Below, piece by piece: positions 53,991-64,000 of a DNA stretch of 64,000 nt. The position numbers and the translations under genes are program-made. Origin of the DNA: Polyangiaceae bacterium (GTDB lineage: Bacteria > Myxococcota_A > Polyangia > Polyangiales > Polyangiaceae); the NCBI GenBank assembly GCA_025936115.1, contig JAICTZ010000002.1, positions 248,001 through 312,000 on the forward strand, written 5' to 3'. The first letter of the stretch is position 1. Each line of letters starts with the position of its first letter. The notes under the pieces are model-generated. The model worked only from the letters and a program-made list of their open reading frames with translations, had not been told where the DNA came from and made no database searches.

Positions 53991-54675
53991 CAGCACTCAG
54001 GCTGCGCTGATTTACCTGGACGACTACCTGGCCGCGCCCGACTTCCCGGACAATCTGCTCGCGCTCACGCAGCCGCTCGGCGCCGCGCTCGGGTTACCGC
54101 GCGTCGACGAGCTCGGGGTCGTGTGCGCCGACGTGCCGGCAGTCGTGCGCGACCTCGAGGCAAGATATCGGCAAATGGGGCCGTTTTTCATGGGTCAGGG
54201 CGCGCCTACGGAGTTCGACGATCACGGGCGAACCATTCATTACGAGACGCGCGTCGCCTTCGGCTACTACCGCGGGGTCTTGATCGAGCTCGCCGAGCCG
54301 GGCACGGGATCGGACCTGTTCCGGCGCGCCTACGACGCGTCGCGCAGCACGATTCATCACCTCGGATTTTACGCGCGGGGTGACGAGCTCGAGCGCCAGG
54401 ACGCGGCCGGCGCGGTGCGCTTCGCGGAGCGCCTGCGCGAGGCGGGCTACGAGCCCGCGTGGCGCGCTCTCGTGGGTGTGCTCGGTTTCTTCGGGCGCGT
54501 CACCATTTTCGACACCGCGCGCGCGACGCGCGGCGTGGACATCGAGTTCCTCGACTTCCGTGCCTTTTCACGCAACGGCCTCAAAATCTCGCTACCAGCG
54601 TGGTTGCTCGCCTTTTCGGCTCGCCTCGAACGCTTCTTGGGGCACCCCGTGCTCAATTTGCCGTCGAGTTCCTGA
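53977..54675 (+). CDS. Glyoxalase/VOC superfamily protein
   Basis: The product is 232 aa. After a 40-residue lead comes a VOC fold: DELGVVCADVPAVVRDLEAR, a metal-site-like TIHYETRVAFGYYRG and LIELAEPGTGS, then IHHLGFYARGDELERQ, the second half. The final C-terminal hydrophobic helix (ISLPAWLLAFSARLERFL) may be membrane-associated. Substrate is unknown. It is the last of four overlapping or abutting genes starting at 49089. Confidence 0.75.
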   Translation: MQATDSTQAALIYLDDYLAAPDFPDNLLALTQPLGAALGLPRVDELGVVCADVPAVVRDLEARYRQMGPFFMGQGAPTEFDDHGRTIHYETRVAFGYYRGVLIELAEPGTGSDLFRRAYDASRSTIHHLGFYARGDELERQDAAGAVRFAERLREAGYEPAWRALVGVLGFFGRVTIFDTARATRGVDIEFLDFRAFSRNGLKISLPAWLLAFSARLERFLGHPVLNLPSSS

Positions 54676-54797
54676 GCTAGACCCCGTCGGCGCTGCCGGC
54701 GGTGCCCGAACGGGTCCTCATGGCGCGCACCAGCGCCCCGGTGTGGCGCAGCCGCCCTCGGAACGGCCCGTCGAGCGTCCTTGTGGGGCCGGTCGGG

Positions 54798-54815
54798 TTG
54801 GCATCGCTCTTGCGA
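54798..54815 (+). promoter_or_regulatory. Sigma-54-type -24/-12 promoter
   Basis: TTGGCATCGCTCTTGCGA has the invariant GG and GC with exactly 10 bp between, close to the TGGCAC-N5-TTGC consensus. The next gene starts 157 bp downstream at 54972, so it would have a long leader. Confidence 0.6.
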
Positions 54816-54971
54816 TAGTGCCGAGTGGGAGCACACACGGTGCTCCGGTGACGAAACATCGCTCGACGGCTTGAGACGACCAAGCGCGTCGCGCGTGACG
54901 TGCGCCGCTGCACCGTGTGGTTCCCGAATTTTCGGAGCTGACTCGGAACTACAGAGCGAAGAGGACATACC

Positions 54972-55481
54972 ATGATAGCCAAAAAGAGCTCGATTTTAGC
55001 CGCAGCGCTCGGCGTCGGCCTCGCCGTGGCGGCGACGGCCAACACCGCGAGCGCACAAGCCGCGCGCGTCGATACCGTGGAATACACGGGACCCGATCGC
55101 GGGCTCTTGCACACCGGTATTTGGACCCTCGGTCTCTCTTACACGCCGGCGCTGATCGTCGGTATCGAGAGCTCGCTGCCCGCGGACCGGTACCTGTTCG
55201 CGCCCGTCGTAGGCCCGTGGCTCGACTTTGCGAAGCGCGACTGCACGACGTGCGGGAACGAAAAACTCAACAAGGCGTTGCTCGCGACCGACGGCGTGAT
55301 CCAAGGCATCGGCGCGCTGGAAATCGTGGGCTCGTTCCTGTTCATCGAGCACACCAGCGTCTCGCGCGCGGCGACGGACGACGACGCCGATCGGCCGAAG
55401 ACGGCGTTCCTCAAGGAACTGCGCGTCATACCGACGACCACGCGCGGCAGTTACGGCATGGCCGCGATCGGCAAGTTTTGA
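54972..55481 (+). CDS. Small secreted protein, unknown function
   Basis: The product (169 aa) has a signal peptide (MIAKKSSILAAALGVGLAV..., cleavage at NTASA-QA). The mature part includes hydrophobic strands or helices (HTGIWTLGLSYTPALIVGIE; DGVIQGIGALEIVGSFLFIE) and one DCTTCGNEK pair. It may be an envelope protein. It lies downstream of the sigma-54 site and 46 bp upstream of a DUF3309 gene. Confidence 0.75.
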   Translation: MIAKKSSILAAALGVGLAVAATANTASAQAARVDTVEYTGPDRGLLHTGIWTLGLSYTPALIVGIESSLPADRYLFAPVVGPWLDFAKRDCTTCGNEKLNKALLATDGVIQGIGALEIVGSFLFIEHTSVSRAATDDDADRPKTAFLKELRVIPTTTRGSYGMAAIGKF

Positions 55482-55527
55482 GCGCCGCAAGTTTTGAGCG
55501 CCGTAACGGGCGCTAAGGAGAACTCCC

Positions 55528-55677
55528 ATGCTCACGCTACTTCTCATCCTGCTCTTGATCGCGGCCGTGTTCTCGGTCCCGGCGTGGCCGTATAGTCGCG
55601 GTTGGGGTTACTACCCGAGCGGCGGGCTCGGTCTCGTTGCGCTCGTGCTCTTGCTGCTGCTCTTCATGCACAGGTGA
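55528..55677 (+). CDS. DUF3309 family 49-aa membrane protein
   Basis: The product MLTLLLILLLIAAVFSVPAW... continues with PYSRGWGYYPSGGLGLVALV and ends in a hydrophobic helix and FMHR. This is the DUF3309 pattern: two short helices around a conserved PxWPYSxGWGYxPSGG loop. AAGGAG at 55515-55520 supports the ATG. Such proteins are widespread but uncharacterised, often stress-linked. At under 60 aa it is easily missed by gene callers. Confidence 0.85.
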   Translation: MLTLLLILLLIAAVFSVPAWPYSRGWGYYPSGGLGLVALVLLLLLFMHR

Positions 55678-55719
55678 CGCGGAGCGGCGCGGTTCGGCGA
55701 GCGCCGTCCGCGCCGCAGC

Positions 55720-56343
55720 TCACGTTTGCACGAAGAACGGCTGCGAAATCTTGCGAAAGACCGGCAACGCTTCGCACTGCGCGGCGTGGGACGCGAGCGC
55801 CGGAAACGCGGCGAGCTCGAAAGCGCCCGGATTCGACTCGAACAGGAAGCGCAGCGCACACGCGACGGCGATGTCGGCGTGAGAGAGCGTGTCAGTGAAC
55901 CAGTACGGAGTTTTCCGCTCGCTGCGGACCGCGTCGAGCCGCGCGAGCACGCCGCCGATTTGCGCCCGGCAACGGTCCACCCAGGTGGTCGAGGTCTCCG
56001 GGTGCAGCCTGCGCTCGTAAAACAAACTGACGGCCTTGTCGGCTAGCCCGGTCGCGAGCGCCGTCACGAAGAGCCCCCGGCGGCGGAGCGGCCCCTGCCG
56101 CGGCAAGAGCGCCCGCTCGCCCGCGAGTTCATCGAGTGTGTCGAGGATGGCCGAGCTCTCGATCAGGCATTCCCCGTCATCGAGCAGCAGGGTCGGCACG
56201 CGGCGGAGCGGATTGTAAGCGGCAAGCTTGTCGGCGTCGGCCCAGGTCGACCACGGTCGATGCTCGTAGGGCATGCCGTAGAGCTCGAGCGCGATGCCCA
56301 CGCGACGCACGAAGGGTGAGTCGAATTGTCCAATCAGAATCAT
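55720..56343 (-). CDS. Glutathione S-transferase family protein
   Basis: The product (207 aa) has an N-terminal thioredoxin-like GST domain (MILIGQFDSPFVRRVGIALE, the Ser in DSPF as likely catalytic residue, then RVPTLLLDDGECLIESSAIL) and an alpha-helical C-terminal domain (FTDTLSHADIAVACALRFL). It probably conjugates glutathione or a related thiol to electrophiles. It begins 8 bp after the upstream amidotransferase gene. Confidence 0.9.
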   Translation of the reverse strand: MILIGQFDSPFVRRVGIALELYGMPYEHRPWSTWADADKLAAYNPLRRVPTLLLDDGECLIESSAILDTLDELAGERALLPRQGPLRRRGLFVTALATGLADKAVSLFYERRLHPETSTTWVDRCRAQIGGVLARLDAVRSERKTPYWFTDTLSHADIAVACALRFLFESNPGAFELAAFPALASHAAQCEALPVFRKISQPFFVQT

Positions 56344-56350
56344 GCGAGGC

Positions 56351-57094
56351 TCAGCCTCTCACCTGCATTGAAGCAAGCAGCCGATCGAGCCAGCGATCCC
56401 CGCGCTCGCGAAAGCGGGGTAAGTAGCGCGCCGTATCGCGACGGAGGCGCTCGACGCCGTCCGGACCGAGCGCGCCGCGCACGTAGTCGGCGTCGGCGGC
56501 GAGCCAGGTCTCGACGTCCGAGTCGTCGAGCTCGACGTGGAACTGCACGCCGTACTGGCGCCGGCCAAGGCGGAACATCTGGTGCGGGCAGCTGAGCGTC
56601 GACGCGAGCAGCGTGGCGCCCGGCGGCAAATCGAAAGTATCGCCATGCCAATGCAAGACCAGCTCGGCCGCGTCGAGCCCTTCGAGCGCCGGCTCTTCCC
56701 GCCCGCTCCGCACGAAATGAACCGCGCCCCAGCCGACCTCGCGCGTCGGCCGTGGCGGATCGCCCGTGAGGTTCGGGTAGACGCGGGCCCCCGCCGCCGC
56801 CGCCAGGAGCTGCGCGCCGAGGCAAATCCCGAGCGTCGGGAAATCGCGCGCGATGGCGGCGCGCAGCAGGTCGAGCTCCGGTGCCAAGAAGGGGTACCGC
56901 GCGTCGCCCACGTCGGCGACGCCCATGGATCCGCCCATCACGACGAGCAGCTCCGCGCCTTCGAGCGTCGTGGGTACGGGAGCGCCGGCGTGCAAAGCGC
57001 GCAGGTCGAGCTCGAACCCCGCCCGGCGTAGCGCCGATCCCACGCGTGCGGGCCCTTCGTGAACGGCGTGCTGTAGGACGATCGCGCGGCGCAT
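56351..57094 (-). CDS. Class I glutamine amidotransferase-like protein
   Basis: The product is about 247 aa from the ATG at 57094 (an in-frame GTG at 57109 adds five). The triad is visible: Cys in PTLGICLGAQLLA, His in YGVQFHVEL, and Glu two residues later. MGGSMGVADV and VLHWHGDTFDLP are typical of the GMP-synthase-like amidotransferases of this group. It may be a stand-alone glutaminase; a partner is not adjacent. Confidence 0.88.
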   Translation of the reverse strand: MRRAIVLQHAVHEGPARVGSALRRAGFELDLRALHAGAPVPTTLEGAELLVVMGGSMGVADVGDARYPFLAPELDLLRAAIARDFPTLGICLGAQLLAAAAGARVYPNLTGDPPRPTREVGWGAVHFVRSGREEPALEGLDAAELVLHWHGDTFDLPPGATLLASTLSCPHQMFRLGRRQYGVQFHVELDDSDVETWLAADADYVRGALGPDGVERLRRDTARYLPRFRERGDRWLDRLLASMQVRG

Positions 57095-57142
57095 CGGCGC
57101 AGTTTGCACGAGCGGCGCGCGCGCTTCAATCGCGCGCGTGCG

Positions 57143-57529
57143 TCACTTGTACGTTGCGATGCCGACGTAACGGAGCACGCGCGTGCACGCCGCCGTGCGC
57201 GTCATGCCGTTGCACGCGTGCTCGCCCTGGAACTTGGGTAAGCGGCTGCGTAGCGCCGCGAGCACCTGGTTCGTCACGTCGTGCCCGCCCCCGGCGCACG
57301 TGGAGTCGAGGCACGGCAGATCGAACAGCGCCGGCGCGTGCGCGACGGCGACGTGCTTCACGTGCACCGTCTCTGGCACCGACGCGCCCTGGCGCATCTC
57401 CTCGATTTCGAGCTTCAGACTCGCAAGATGCGGCGCTTCCGCAATCAAACGCGGCGCGCGATCTTCACGCTGCCTGCGTTCAGCGGCTGCTTGAGAGGCC
57501 TCGGTCGAGCGCGATCGAAAAGACGCCAT
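57143..57529 (-). CDS. Conserved-looking small protein, unknown
   Basis: The product is 128 aa. The first third is charged and Ala-rich. The C-terminal half has LPCLDSTCAGGGHDVTNQVL and GEHACNGMTRTAACTRVLRY, with four cysteines and a Gly-Gly-His, which could bind metal. It starts 6 bp after the pilZ stop, so it belongs to the rng-pilZ run. I do not recognise the family. Confidence 0.62.
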   Translation of the reverse strand: MASFRSRSTEASQAAAERRQREDRAPRLIAEAPHLASLKLEIEEMRQGASVPETVHVKHVAVAHAPALFDLPCLDSTCAGGGHDVTNQVLAALRSRLPKFQGEHACNGMTRTAACTRVLRYVGIATYK

Positions 57530-57534
57530 CCTCG

Positions 57535-57905
57535 TTATTTCCCCGCCTGGCTTTGCACGACCAACAGCTTTTCCATCAGACGTTTCGAGTACCCGCGGAG
57601 CTCCTTGAACGCAACCCCCATGCCGGCGGGCTGCGTCTCCACGCGCACGACGACGCCCACGCCCTCGATCGTCTCCACGTCGTCGAGCACGACGGAGAAC
57701 TTGAGGTTCACTTCCGTTCCGATCGGCAGCGGCGAGTCCGTGCGAACGAACGCGCCCGAGCCCGAAACGTTCGTTACGTACTCGCGCACGAAGTCGTCGA
57801 ACGACGAGAATTGTTTGTTGATCGTGAGGCGCGGCGCTTGACGGCGCTCGGCCGCGGCGTCGCCTTGGTGCTTCGGCGGGTTGTCGTCGCGCGCGTTCAC
57901 GGCGC

Positions 57906-57909
<4 letters not shown>
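57535..57909 (-). CDS. PilZ domain protein
   Basis: The product (124 aa) is a PilZ domain with ERRQAPRLTIN (RxxxR), VTNVSGSGAFV ([N/D]xSxxG) and a final KRLMEKLL helix, the c-di-GMP binding set seen in myxobacterial single-domain PilZ proteins. It probably acts in motility or surface control. Its ATG overlaps the rng stop by 4 bp (ATGA). Confidence 0.9.
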
Positions 57910-60128
<2,219 letters not shown>

Positions 60129-60384
60129 GGCTGATAAAAATCTGGCGACGGTGGACGCGACCTCGGCTCCCCACCCGTGGGGTGCCGGCTGCGCGCCTCG
60201 TCTGTCACGGACATATCATGCAGGCCGGCCGCGGCGCCCGTACACAGTCAAAATATTCATCAAATGCGGGGAGTTAGTCTCGAAGGCCGCCACCCGCCAC
60301 GCCGGGGAAACCGGCGCCGCCGCCGACCGAACCTGCTAAGCGTGCTGCCGCTTCGCCCAACCCCGGGCACCTCCGCAGAACCCC

Positions 60385-61119
60385 GTGAGCGAATCCCACC
60401 TCGTCCTCGATATCGAGACGGTCCTCGATGCTGAGCTGCCGATCGTACCCACGGCCGACAACGAGCGACTACCGGCGCCACCCCATCATCGAGTGGTCGT
60501 CATCGGTGCGCTCCTGCTCGATCCCAACTACGAGGTCCGAAAGATCGGCGTGGTCGGGGAGGTCAAGGACGAAGCGGGCATGCTGCGGGACTTCGCGAAG
60601 CTGCTCGAGGATCGGCGGCCGAGCCTGGTGACCTTCAACGGCCGCTCCTTCGACATGCCCGTCATCGCCACGCGCTGTTTGCGCTACGGCATTCCGCTCC
60701 GACACTATTACCGTTCACGCGACGTGCGCTATCGTTTCACCGCGGACGGCCACCTCGATTTGATGGATTACGTCGCGGACTTCGGCGCCGCGAAATCGTC
60801 GCGACTCGACGTGATCGCCAAGCTTTGCGGGATGCCCGGCAAGGTCGGCATCGACGGCAAAGACGTGGGCCCGATGGTGCATGCCGGTCGCTTACAAGAA
60901 GTGAGAAACTACTGCCTCTGCGACGTGGCGCAGACGGCGGGCGTCTTCCTGCGGGTTCAGCTCGTACGCGGTGAGCTCGAGCGTGAGGCATATTTGAGCG
61001 CCATGCGGGGCTTGATTGCGCTGATCAGAAGCGACGAGCGTCTCGCCCCCGTAGCGGCGGCACTGAACGAGCCGCGCTTGTTGCTCGAGCCGGAACTCCC
61101 AGCGCCGGCACCCGGCTGA
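60385..61119 (+). CDS. Predicted 3'-5' exonuclease of the PolB-like family
   Basis: The product (244 aa; GTG start) resembles the stand-alone DNA_pol_B_exo2 family (PF10108). DEDD-type residues are visible: LDIETV near residue 9, FNGRSFDMPVIATRC near 85, and a C-terminal YCLCDVAQT. The order and spacing fit a DnaQ-like fold without a polymerase. It could proofread or repair DNA, which is inference. It is divergent from rng and followed immediately by the pterin dehydratase gene. Confidence 0.82.
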   Translation: MSESHLVLDIETVLDAELPIVPTADNERLPAPPHHRVVVIGALLLDPNYEVRKIGVVGEVKDEAGMLRDFAKLLEDRRPSLVTFNGRSFDMPVIATRCLRYGIPLRHYYRSRDVRYRFTADGHLDLMDYVADFGAAKSSRLDVIAKLCGMPGKVGIDGKDVGPMVHAGRLQEVRNYCLCDVAQTAGVFLRVQLVRGELEREAYLSAMRGLIALIRSDERLAPVAAALNEPRLLLEPELPAPAPG

Positions 61120-61488
61120 TTGAAGCGCCAGACGATCGAGCGCATGCTCGCACTCATGCGAGAGCTGCTCGAAAAGCATTGCCGAGAGCTGCCGTCCGGC
61201 ACCCCTGCCTTGCCCGTGACCGCCATCGCGCGCTACCTCGCCGAGCTGCCGGGTTGGTCGCTCGCGTCCGACGGGCAGCGCATCGCCAAGAGCTACGAGT
61301 TCAAGAACTTCCACGAAACGATGGAGTTCGTGAACGCGCTCGCCTGGGTCGTGCATCGCGAGGATCACCACCCGGACCTCGAGGTCTCGTTCAAGCGCTG
61401 CCGCGTCGTTTTTTCGACCCACAGCGTCGGCGGCGTGAGCGAAAACGACGTCATTTGCGCCGCGAAGATCGAGGCGCTGCTGCGCTGA
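61120..61488 (+). CDS. phhB: Pterin-4-alpha-carbinolamine dehydratase
   Basis: The product is 122 aa from a TTG directly after the previous stop; an ATG at 61144 is possible. The signature HREDHHPDLEVSFKRCRVVF and STHSVGGVSENDVICAAKIE is diagnostic for the family, which dehydrates 4a-hydroxytetrahydrobiopterin. No aromatic amino acid hydroxylase is in the window. Its apparent coupling to an exonuclease gene has no obvious metabolic reason. Confidence 0.88.
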   Translation: MKRQTIERMLALMRELLEKHCRELPSGTPALPVTAIARYLAELPGWSLASDGQRIAKSYEFKNFHETMEFVNALAWVVHREDHHPDLEVSFKRCRVVFSTHSVGGVSENDVICAAKIEALLR

Positions 61489-61526
61489 GCGACGCGCGTC
61501 GCGCTCGTGCGTGACCTAGACGAAGG

Positions 61527-63926
61527 TTACGCCGAAGCGGAGCCGTCGATGCGGGCTTCCACCACGGCGCCCTCGGCGAGCTCCGCGAGCGGCAGGAGGT
61601 TGCCCGCGATTTGCTTGCCGTTCACGGTGAGCGAGCGCACGCCCTTCGACTTCTTGTTCGGGTTCGTGACGCGGATCGTGATGCGCTTGCCGCGGAACAC
61701 GCGTTCGAGCTCGAACCCCGGCCAGCTCGTGGGGATGCAGGGATCGATACGCAGTCCATCGAGCTCAGGACGCACGCCGAGCACGCTCTGCAGGGCGACG
61801 AAATAGCTCCACGACACCGTGCCGGTGAGCCACGGCACGCGCGACTTGCCCGCGTTCACGTTGATGCTCGCGTACGTGGTCTGGCTGTGGACGTAGGGCT
61901 CGATCTGCCGAATTTCGGCGCGTTCGTTGTACGCGGACGGCATGTACGCCCGGTAATATTCGTACGCTTGGTCGCCGTTGCCGAGCAGGCACTCGGCCAT
62001 CACGGCCCAACCTTGCGGATGATTGAAGATGCCGCCGTTTTCCTTGATGCCCTTGTTGTAGACGACGCCGACCATCACGTCGCGGGAGGTCTTTTCGAAG
62101 GGAGGCGCGCTCAGCATCAAGCCGTACGGCGTCGCGAGATAGTCCTTCATCGACTTCATCGCGAGGCGCGCTTGCTCGGGCGTTGCCGCGCCGCTGATCA
62201 CGGCCCACACCTGGGTGTTGATGTAGACCTTGCCCTCTTCCATCTTCTTCGTGCCGAAGACGGTGCCGTCCTTGCCCGTGGCCCAGATGAACCACTCACC
62301 GTCCCAGCACGTCTTTTGGATCGCGGTGTCGAGCGTGGTCCGGCGTTCGAGCGCCCAGCGCGCCTCGGCCGGTAGGTCGAGCCGCTCGGCGATCTCGGCG
62401 TAAACACCGAGGCCGTAGCGCACCTGGAACGCCACCATGACGCTCTCGCCCGTGTAGCCGAGCTGACAGCAGTCGTTCCAATCCGCGGCGAGGCCGGAGG
62501 GCAAACCGTTACGGCCCGTGCGCTCCAGGTTGAACTCGAGCGCGCGGCGCAGGTGCCCGAGCACGGTCGCTTCGCCGCGATCGGCGTAGGGGAGCACCTT
62601 CTTGTAGAAGTCGATTTCGCCGGTTTCGGCGACGTAGGTCGGCACGGCGTTGAACAGCCAGAGCGCGTCGTCGCTGCGGAAGTGCTCCTTGGGCGGCGTC
62701 TCTTCGTGGCCAGGGCGGTGTGAGAACGGTTTCACGAGCGGCATGGCGCCGCCGCACTCGACCTGGCCCGTGAGCATGAGCTCGAGCCGTTCGCGCATCT
62801 TGTCCTTGAGGAGCGGCGTCACGCCGAGGAAGTCCTGCACGGTGTCGCGGTAGCCGAGGCCGTCGCGTTCGCCGTTGTAGATGAGCGAAGCCGCGCGCGA
62901 CCACGCGTACGTGACGAGCGCGTTGTAGGCGTTCCAGACATTGACCATCGAGTCGAACTCGTGGTCGGGCGTCTTCACCTTCACGCCGCCGAGCAGCGAG
63001 TGCCACGACTGCTTGACCGCCTGGAGCTCCTTTTCGCAGCGTTCCGGGTTCCCGAACTCGGCGATGGTCTTCTTCCCGTGCGAAGCAGGCGTACCGAGCC
63101 CGAGCAGCACGATGAGCTCGCGCGTCTCGCCAGGCGCGAGATCGAGATCCACCTGCTGCACGCCGACGACATTTTCGCCTTCGGTCTTGAAGCCCGTGAG
63201 CTTGCCGGTCTTGAGCGCTTCCGGCTCCTTGTAACTGCCGTAAAAACCCAGGAAATTGTCGCGTAGCGTCTCGATGGCCGTCACGGGCGCGCCCGTGATC
63301 TTCATCCAGTAGCGGCCCGGATCGCCGAGCTTGTCGAAGTCGAACGGCTCGTACGGGTGCGAGGCGACCGTGAGCATGTCGTCCTGCCAGTCCGCCTTGC
63401 AGGCGAAGAGCGAGTACTGGAGGTTCACGAGGTCGTTGTAGAGGTGGCCGACGCTCGTGAACTCGCAATAGGTGTAGACGGAGATCTGCCGCTTGGTCGG
63501 GGATTTATTGGTGACCTTGAGCCGCCAATATTCGAAAACCTGGCCGAGCGGGACGAAGTAGGTGGCTTCGGTCTCGATGCCCTCGTACTTCGAGGTGATG
63601 ACGGTGTACGCGGTGCCGTGGCGGCAGACCGACTCGTACTTGTCGAGCGGCTTGCCGACGGGCTGCCAGCTGCCGCTCCAGTAGTCGCCGTTCGAGCGAT
63701 CGCGCAGGTAGAAGTAGCGGCCGGGTTGATCGAGGGGCACGGAGTTGCCGCGGAGCCGAAGAAAGCGCTGGTTTGCCGCGCTGCGGTAGAAGCTGTAGCC
63801 GCCGGCGTGGTTCGTGATGATCGCGCCGTATTCGGTGCTGCCGAGGTAGTTCGACCAGGGCCGGGGCGTGTCGGGGCGAGTGATCACGTACTCACGCGCT
63901 TCATCGTCGAAATGCCCATACTTCAT
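61527..63926 (-). CDS. GH94-family glycoside phosphorylase (cellobiose/chitobiose phosphorylase-like)
   Basis: The product (799 aa) matches the length and layout of GH94 phosphorylases: an N-terminal beta-sandwich (MKYGHFDDEAREYVITRPDT, GYSFYRSAANQRFLRLRGNS), a helical linker, an (alpha/alpha)6 barrel and a C-terminal jelly-roll. The likely catalytic acid is Asp485 in GLAADWNDC, with YRDTVQDFLG as the region that helps bind phosphate and sugar. It probably phosphorolyses a beta-linked disaccharide. Cellobiose versus diacetylchitobiose cannot be settled from motifs. Upstream 63927-64000 holds no identifiable promoter. Confidence 0.9.
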   Translation of the reverse strand: MKYGHFDDEAREYVITRPDTPRPWSNYLGSTEYGAIITNHAGGYSFYRSAANQRFLRLRGNSVPLDQPGRYFYLRDRSNGDYWSGSWQPVGKPLDKYESVCRHGTAYTVITSKYEGIETEATYFVPLGQVFEYWRLKVTNKSPTKRQISVYTYCEFTSVGHLYNDLVNLQYSLFACKADWQDDMLTVASHPYEPFDFDKLGDPGRYWMKITGAPVTAIETLRDNFLGFYGSYKEPEALKTGKLTGFKTEGENVVGVQQVDLDLAPGETRELIVLLGLGTPASHGKKTIAEFGNPERCEKELQAVKQSWHSLLGGVKVKTPDHEFDSMVNVWNAYNALVTYAWSRAASLIYNGERDGLGYRDTVQDFLGVTPLLKDKMRERLELMLTGQVECGGAMPLVKPFSHRPGHEETPPKEHFRSDDALWLFNAVPTYVAETGEIDFYKKVLPYADRGEATVLGHLRRALEFNLERTGRNGLPSGLAADWNDCCQLGYTGESVMVAFQVRYGLGVYAEIAERLDLPAEARWALERRTTLDTAIQKTCWDGEWFIWATGKDGTVFGTKKMEEGKVYINTQVWAVISGAATPEQARLAMKSMKDYLATPYGLMLSAPPFEKTSRDVMVGVVYNKGIKENGGIFNHPQGWAVMAECLLGNGDQAYEYYRAYMPSAYNERAEIRQIEPYVHSQTTYASINVNAGKSRVPWLTGTVSWSYFVALQSVLGVRPELDGLRIDPCIPTSWPGFELERVFRGKRITIRVTNPNKKSKGVRSLTVNGKQIAGNLLPLAELAEGAVVEARIDGSASA

Positions 63927-64000
63927 CGGCTCAAACTCCTACGCACCCGACCGGGGGATAAAGGGGGCGTATTTATCCCTGGCGCTAGCGAATTTGCAAA

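Noticed and set aside
54781..54975. A 64-codon frame overlapping the sigma-54 site and the secreted protein's start.
   Set aside because: It overlaps the promoter and has no RBS or conserved pattern; probably chance.

Overview
The window is a high-GC, densely coded chromosomal segment of a myxobacterium-like organism (Myxococcota; probably Polyangia rather than Myxococcus, though the sequence alone cannot place it). The strongest taxonomic evidence is a complete mglB-mglA pair, the GTPase and its GAP that set gliding polarity in myxobacteria. A PilZ protein, an orphan SctQ-type protein, many Cys-rich lipoproteins and a sigma-54-like promoter agree with this. The left end looks like the replication origin neighbourhood: DnaA boxes and AT-rich DNA are followed by dnaN, recF and gyrB.

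Layout. 1-5.4 kb: putative oriC, dnaN-recF-gyrB. 5.7-11.1 kb: XRE regulator, lipoprotein, clpB, M32 carboxypeptidase. 11.1-15.2 kb (minus): ligA, a membrane-anchored FGE-like protein and cinA, joined by 4-bp overlaps; a UbiA-family prenyltransferase and a CPBP protease run divergently. 17-22.8 kb: tlyA, an outer-membrane-type protein, a lipoprotein, comEC, hpt. 22.8-30.6 kb (minus): a tight seven-gene run of sctQ-like, yggS, rarA, ydjM-like, lipoprotein, zinc-ribbon microprotein and a Kef-type antiporter. 30.7-38.9 kb: a TPR protein and two giant overlapping TPR/DUF3857/transglutaminase proteins, one with an intact catalytic triad and one with a degenerate transglutaminase region. 39.2-40.9 kb: mglB-mglA-recX.

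41-45.2 kb is the only clearly accessory stretch. It has tRNA-Ser(UGA) with a 23-nt duplicate of its 3' end, a long imperfect direct repeat flanking a LysR/aldo-keto reductase pair whose reductase is frameshifted, an 18-bp tandem repeat array, and an AHSA1/SRPBCC gene broken by several frameshifts. This resembles a decaying genomic island at a tRNA; no integrase is visible. 45.4-54.7 kb is a co-directional block: a very large membrane sensor-like gene (apparently frameshifted), a membrane-anchored VAO-type flavoenzyme, a coiled-coil membrane protein, a CPBP protease homolog and a VOC protein. The last four are tightly packed and have no assignment I recognise as a known system.

54.8-64 kb: a sigma-54-type promoter before a secreted protein and a 49-aa DUF3309 protein; a minus-strand run of RNase E/G (with a large disordered insert in its S1 domain), PilZ, an unknown protein, an amidotransferase and a GST; then a PolB-like exonuclease, a pterin dehydratase, and a GH94 phosphorylase at the right edge. 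No rRNA, CRISPR array or intact transposase was seen.
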